The position numbers were made by a program, and so were the translations under genes. Under the pieces are notes generated by a model. The model was given only the letters and a program-made list of their open reading frames with translations. It did not search any database and was not told where the DNA came from. Positions 60,241 to 64,000 of a DNA stretch of 64,000 nucleotides are shown here, piece by piece (position 1 is the first letter of the stretch; every line of letters starts with the position of its first letter). The stretch covers positions 1 to 64,000 of the forward strand of contig JAKOMP010000022.1 in NCBI GenBank assembly GCA_022241785.1. The letters are read 5' to 3'. The DNA is from Cyanocohniella sp. LLY. GTDB lineage: Bacteria > Cyanobacteriota > Cyanobacteriia > Cyanobacteriales > Nostocaceae.

Positions 60241-61965
60241 GTGGGTCAGTATCAACCTGCTCAGCTAAGGCGCTACAATCCAGACGCGATCGCTCGTCAT
60301 TACCGTTATCGTCCCTGGTTAGCTTGGGGACGAATGCTAAAAATAATTTGGTATTTCGCCGGATTTATTTTGAGTCTCAAGTGGGACGAATGGCAAGACC
60401 AAATCGAGCTGAACAAGGGTAAACGTGCCATCCAGTTACGAGAATTGCTTACCAGACTTGGCCCGACTTTTATTAAAGTTGGTCAAGCCCTATCCACTCG
60501 GCCGGACTTGGTACGCAAAGATTTCTTAGAAGAACTCATTAAGCTGCAAGACCAACTACCAGCTTTTGATAATGCACTGGCTTATCAAATTATCGAAAAA
60601 GAGTTAGACCGGCCCATTACCGAAGTTTATAGTGAGTTGTCACCAAGTCCAGTGGCCGCAGCTAGCTTGGGTCAAGTTTACCGTGGTCGTTTACTCAGTG
60701 GCGAAGAAGTTGCAGTCAAGGTGCAACGCCCCCACTTACGTCCAGTAATTACACTCGATTTGTATTTGATGCGTTGGGTGGCCGGTTGGCTAGCCCCCTT
60801 TCTACCCTTGAATCTCGGTCACGACTTGACTTTAATTGTGGACGAGTTTGGCATCAAGTTATTTGAGGAAATCGATTACATCAATGAAGGCCGCAATGCG
60901 GAAAAATTTGCGACTAATTTTCGCGACGACCCCCAAGTCAAAGTTCCAGTTATTTACTGGGGTTACACCAATACTCGTGTTTTAACTCTGGAATGGATTA
61001 ATGGCTTCAAGCTGACAGATAACAAAAGTATCGCAGCAGCAGGTTTAGATCCAGAAGTGATTATCCAAATTGCTGTGAATTCCGGTTTACAACAGTTATT
61101 GGAACATGGTTTCTTCCATGCTGACCCCCATCCAGGAAATTTGTTTGCCATGCCTGATGGCCGAATGGCATACATTGATTTTGGCATGATGGATCAGTTG
61201 GAGGAAAACACCAAAGAAAGTTTGGTTGATGCGCTAGTACATTTGGTTAACAAAGACTACACTGATTTAGCCTCGGATTTTGTCAAATTAGGTTTTCTGA
61301 CTCCAGATACTAATATTTGTCCCATTGTGCCGGCGTTAGAATCAGTGCTAGGAAATGCCATTGGTAAAAATGTCGGGGAATTTAACTTCAGAACCGTCAC
61401 CGAGGAGTTTTCGGAACTGATGTATGAATATCCTTTCCGAGTTCCCGCCAATTTTGCCTTAATTATTCGCTCTTTGGTAACTCAAGAAGGAATAGCCCTA
61501 AGTCTCAACCCTAATTTCAAAATTATAGAAGTGGGTTATCCCTACATAGCACGAAGATTGCTAACTGGGGAATCAACAGAATTACGGCGACGATTACTAA
61601 ACGTGTTGTTTAAAGATGGTAAATTCCAGTGGCAGCGTTTAGAGAATTTAATTGAGATTGCCCGTACTGATAGCAACTTTGATGTTTTACCCACAGCCCG
61701 AATGGGACTACAATTTTTGCTGTCTGATGAAGGTAAATTTCTCCGGCGACAGTTGGTATTAGCACTCACCGAAGATGACCGTCTGCATACCGAAGAAGTC
61801 CAGCGTCTTTGGGATTTAGTTAAAGATGACATCAAACCGACTCGTTTATTTGACGTAGCTATCGGGATGTTGGCAGACTTATCTAGAGAAAGTGTAGCTG
61901 CTATTATTCCCAATTCTTCTTTCTTCTCTGCTTTTGGCGATGTTCAGCCCCACAGTAACAAGTAA
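60241..61965 (+). CDS. ABC1/UbiB-family atypical kinase
   Basis: A 574-aa protein starting at GTG. The family K-x-G-Q motif is FIKVGQALSTRPDLV (about 77-91), followed by an alanine-rich nucleotide loop AAASLGQVYRGRLLSGEEVAVKVQRP and the catalytic HADPHPGN motif with DFGMMDQL (about 296-320). The C-terminus carries a hydrophobic pair or amphipathic segment. Cyanobacterial and plastid members (ABC1K) regulate prenylquinone and lipid metabolism in thylakoids. About 300 bp separate it from cysS. Confidence 0.9.
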   Translation: MGQYQPAQLRRYNPDAIARHYRYRPWLAWGRMLKIIWYFAGFILSLKWDEWQDQIELNKGKRAIQLRELLTRLGPTFIKVGQALSTRPDLVRKDFLEELIKLQDQLPAFDNALAYQIIEKELDRPITEVYSELSPSPVAAASLGQVYRGRLLSGEEVAVKVQRPHLRPVITLDLYLMRWVAGWLAPFLPLNLGHDLTLIVDEFGIKLFEEIDYINEGRNAEKFATNFRDDPQVKVPVIYWGYTNTRVLTLEWINGFKLTDNKSIAAAGLDPEVIIQIAVNSGLQQLLEHGFFHADPHPGNLFAMPDGRMAYIDFGMMDQLEENTKESLVDALVHLVNKDYTDLASDFVKLGFLTPDTNICPIVPALESVLGNAIGKNVGEFNFRTVTEEFSELMYEYPFRVPANFALIIRSLVTQEGIALSLNPNFKIIEVGYPYIARRLLTGESTELRRRLLNVLFKDGKFQWQRLENLIEIARTDSNFDVLPTARMGLQFLLSDEGKFLRRQLVLALTEDDRLHTEEVQRLWDLVKDDIKPTRLFDVAIGMLADLSRESVAAIIPNSSFFSAFGDVQPHSNK

Positions 61966-62040
61966 AAACATCATTTTTCTGGATGTATTACTTGTATCGG
62001 TGACTTTTTATGGAGTTCTCAAGATAAATCCGGAGTTTTC

Positions 62041-62409
62041 ATGTACTATTTTCCTGCCGAACCGCCTTATTTATTGATACTTATTGGTTTTTTAATGGCA
62101 TTAACTTCTGGGTTGGCCTTATCTGGCACCCTAAAAGTAATAGTGCAGCAATGGTCAACAGATAGTGCCGAAAATTCTCCACCTCCTTCTTTACTCAGAC
62201 AATTGCTTGTCCCATTTTTAGGAATAACTGCTGGTGTTTGTCTGTTTCTTTCCTCAGGGTTAGAAATATTTGGCTTTCCCTCTGTATTAGCTTTAGGAGT
62301 TGGCTTACCACTTAGTCTTTTGACTTGCTTACTTGTGTGGTTACAACTAGGCAGTATGTTAAGTTTCGCCCAACGCCAAGGAATGCGATCGCTAGATTTA
62401 GATTCTTAA
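62041..62409 (+). CDS. Small membrane protein of unknown function
   Basis: A 122-aa protein with three hydrophobic helices (YLLILIGFLMALTSGLALSG at about 10-29, LLVPFLGITAGVCLFLSSGL at about 54-73, and LALGVGLPLSLLTCLLVWLQ at about 81-100). A proline/serine-rich loop lies between the first two. It follows the ABC1 kinase on the same strand by 75 bp and may be co-transcribed. I do not recognise a family. Confidence 0.7.
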   Translation: MYYFPAEPPYLLILIGFLMALTSGLALSGTLKVIVQQWSTDSAENSPPPSLLRQLLVPFLGITAGVCLFLSSGLEIFGFPSVLALGVGLPLSLLTCLLVWLQLGSMLSFAQRQGMRSLDLDS

Positions 62410-62587
62410 CCCCAACGTCGCAAAAGACACAATTTTTAGGCTCAGTCAGTAGTTCTGACTGCAATTCTGCCAAGACTCCTTTAAGAAGTTGTAAAAATAA
62501 ATTTAATTACTTTGAATTGTTGCATGTTAGGCGATCGCTAGCCATGACCTGAGAGTGATATCTTTACACTTTCTTCGTAATTGTTGA

Positions 62588-63187
62588 CTAAGCAGATCGC
62601 CTGGTTGCCTGTTTTTGATGATTTTGTTGTAATTGATACATATGATTAAACAAATGCCAGCAATATTCCTCTGGTAGTCCACAGGTAACAGCACCGCGCA
62701 ATACAACATTAAAGTACCAATCGTTGGGTGCCATTTCTTCTATGAGCTTATTAACAACTACGTAAGTGCGCGCATTTGTATATACCTTATGGTGACAGTG
62801 AATCTCTACTGTTTCATGACGATACAAACTTTGGGATACACCTTCGCGGATGTCTAAGTATTCACTTAAGCGCCAGGGTAAGTGATAAAGTACACCTTTA
62901 ACGCTGGCTTGGGCATCTTTCACCACATCCAAAACGCCGCATTTGCGAGTCTGAGAATAAGAATAAAACCCCAGTCGATAACCCTTTAAAATTCCCGGGC
63001 CAATGATGTAAGGATGGGTATTTTCACCAAGCGATCGCTTTAAATCCACTGGACACATACAAGAGCCATAAGCAAAATAATGAAACATCGGCTCTTTTTG
63101 TCGCTGTTGTTGCAGTTTTAACTCTGATTTGGCAGGATTATGAGATTGCACCCAACTGTGGTGTGAGTATCGACTTTGGTTACTCAT
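62588..63187 (-). CDS. Gamma-glutamylcyclotransferase-like protein
   Basis: A 199-aa protein with the GGCT fold. The substrate-binding YFAYGSCM motif lies at about residues 36-43, and KGVLYHLPWRLSEYLDIREG holds the position of the catalytic glutamate. An N-terminal extension of about 33 residues, rich in Gln/Ser/His, precedes the fold; an internal ATG (MFHYFAYGS) could be the real start. The C-terminus is Gln/His-rich. Substrate is unproven. Confidence 0.8.
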   Translation of the reverse strand: MSNQSRYSHHSWVQSHNPAKSELKLQQQRQKEPMFHYFAYGSCMCPVDLKRSLGENTHPYIIGPGILKGYRLGFYSYSQTRKCGVLDVVKDAQASVKGVLYHLPWRLSEYLDIREGVSQSLYRHETVEIHCHHKVYTNARTYVVVNKLIEEMAPNDWYFNVVLRGAVTCGLPEEYCWHLFNHMYQLQQNHQKQATRRSA

Positions 63188-63312
63188 CTATCCTTGGAAG
63201 TAATTATATATTCGTATAACGAAAATATTAGCATCAAAAGCTAAAACATACAACATTATTCCGATAGATGAAGTGTAGTTTAAATTGCTTCACCTATTCC
63301 TATTAGTAAATT

Positions 63313-64000
63313 CTATTGATTGTTACTGATTTTGCTAGCCTGTTCATTGAGTCTAATGGCAGAACCTGTTTGATTGGTGTGATAAACCAAAGTAGAGTCC
63401 ATAGCATTAACAACCACTCGCCAACCAGCTACTATATTGCGGGTACAACCTTCACCAGGATTAGCCAATTCCAAACAGCCACCACTCCAATTGCGCTGTT
63501 GAGCTTGAGTAATAGTTAACCGAGAAACTGGCTGTTGCACACGGTTTGAGGCTGCTTGCAAAACAGCATTTTTCACATTTTGAGGTAATTGGATATTTGT
63601 GACTTGGTTAGCCTTTTCATTGAGCTTAACTACAGAACCCGTTTCATTGGTGTGATAAATTAAGTTTTGGTCAGCAGCACCGACAATTACGCGCCAACCT
63701 GGAACCAACGCAGCAAGACATAATTCATTGATATTTCCCAATTCCAAACAGCCATCTCTCCAAGTCTGTTGTTGAGCTTGCATAATGCTGAGGCGGGAAA
63801 TTGGTTGTTGCAAATGTCTAGAGGCTGCTTGCAACACTGCATTTCTGATATTTTGGGGCAGTTGTTGTCCAGTAATTTCACTAGCCTGTTCATTTAGCCT
63901 AATGGCAGAACCCGTTTGATTAGTGTGATAAATTAAGGTTTGATCAACAGCGCCGACAATTACGCGCCAACCTGGAACCAAAGCTTGGGTACAAAATTCA
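63313..64000 (-). CDS. Repeat protein of unknown function, C-terminal part
   Basis: The C-terminal 229 codons of a minus-strand gene that continues beyond the right edge. It has near-tandem units of about 100 residues: GWRVIVGAVDQTLIYHTNQT, GSAIRLNEQAS, LPQNIRNAVLQAASRHLQQP, then W-x-x-GCLELGN and GEGCTRNIVAGWRVVV. At least two complete units and parts of others are present. Each unit carries paired cysteines, consistent with an exported protein. The start and any signal peptide are outside the window. Confidence 0.75.
   Translation of the reverse strand, partial: EFCTQALVPGWRVIVGAVDQTLIYHTNQTGSAIRLNEQASEITGQQLPQNIRNAVLQAASRHLQQPISRLSIMQAQQQTWRDGCLELGNINELCLAALVPGWRVIVGAADQNLIYHTNETGSVVKLNEKANQVTNIQLPQNVKNAVLQAASNRVQQPVSRLTITQAQQRNWSGGCLELANPGEGCTRNIVAGWRVVVNAMDSTLVYHTNQTGSAIRLNEQASKISNNQ

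Overview
This window is chromosomal DNA from a filamentous, probably heterocyst-forming cyanobacterium of the Nostoc/Anabaena type. The evidence is AT-rich DNA studded with the octamer GCGATCGC (HIP1), tandem GGGAGTA/G heptamers, a high-light-inducible (Hlip) gene, a Mo-nitrogenase-associated C-terminal-domain gene, a cyanobacterial AbrB regulator, and an aa3 oxidase block whose order (coxBAC, ctaA, ctaB, CPBP protease, calA, sdhB) I recall from Anabaena sp. PCC 7120. That synteny is from memory and was not checked. There is no prophage, CRISPR array, rRNA or complete insertion sequence; mobility is limited to short repeats and small MITE-like elements.

Layout. 0.5-3.5 kb: a three-gene NrtA/CmpA-type ABC importer. 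3.8 kb: tRNA-Gly. 4.1-4.8 kb: a DUF433/DUF5615 toxin-antitoxin pair. 5.0-5.7 kb: a Mo-nitro_C protein and a cupin. 6.8-12 kb: an MFS permease, a stand-alone GmrSD-type restriction protein and tandem metallophosphoesterases. 12.7-17.7 kb: a small LuxR regulator, fructokinase, gluconokinase, SfsA, a 2OG-Fe dioxygenase and a DUF711 protein. 18-20 kb: four small minus-strand genes for peptides with double-glycine leaders, followed by a sigma-70-family factor and an unknown partner (20.5-22 kb). 22-31 kb: TPR protein, alanine dehydrogenase, Hlip, WD40 protein, a large sensor kinase with a broken response regulator, and a secreted DUF4168 protein. 31-42 kb: respiratory and heme A genes. 42-50 kb: envelope proteins, tRNA-Ile(CAT), pyrE, a PCP_red mini-protein, thiC with its TPP riboswitch, a second toxin-antitoxin pair and a pseudouridine synthase. 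50-64 kb: a second PAS kinase, a PP2C phosphatase beside an FHA Ser/Thr kinase, dtd, a COG0523 GTPase, cysS, an ABC1 kinase and several unknowns.

The most novel locus is 18.0-20.0 kb. Its four peptides carry two leader types ending in GG. Three of them share a core family (N-V-x-D near the start, then D-N/S-K-x-x-T-x-D-x-S-R), and leaders and cores are reassorted between copies. This looks like an uncharacterised bacteriocin/RiPP-like precursor family; no C39 peptidase-transporter or modification enzyme is present in the window, so export would have to be encoded elsewhere.

A second theme is short repeats entering genes. A REP-like unit adds eight codons to the response regulator, five heptamers lie inside cysS, heptamers supply the sdhB stop codon, and a MITE-end sequence overlaps the start of the pseudouridine synthase gene.
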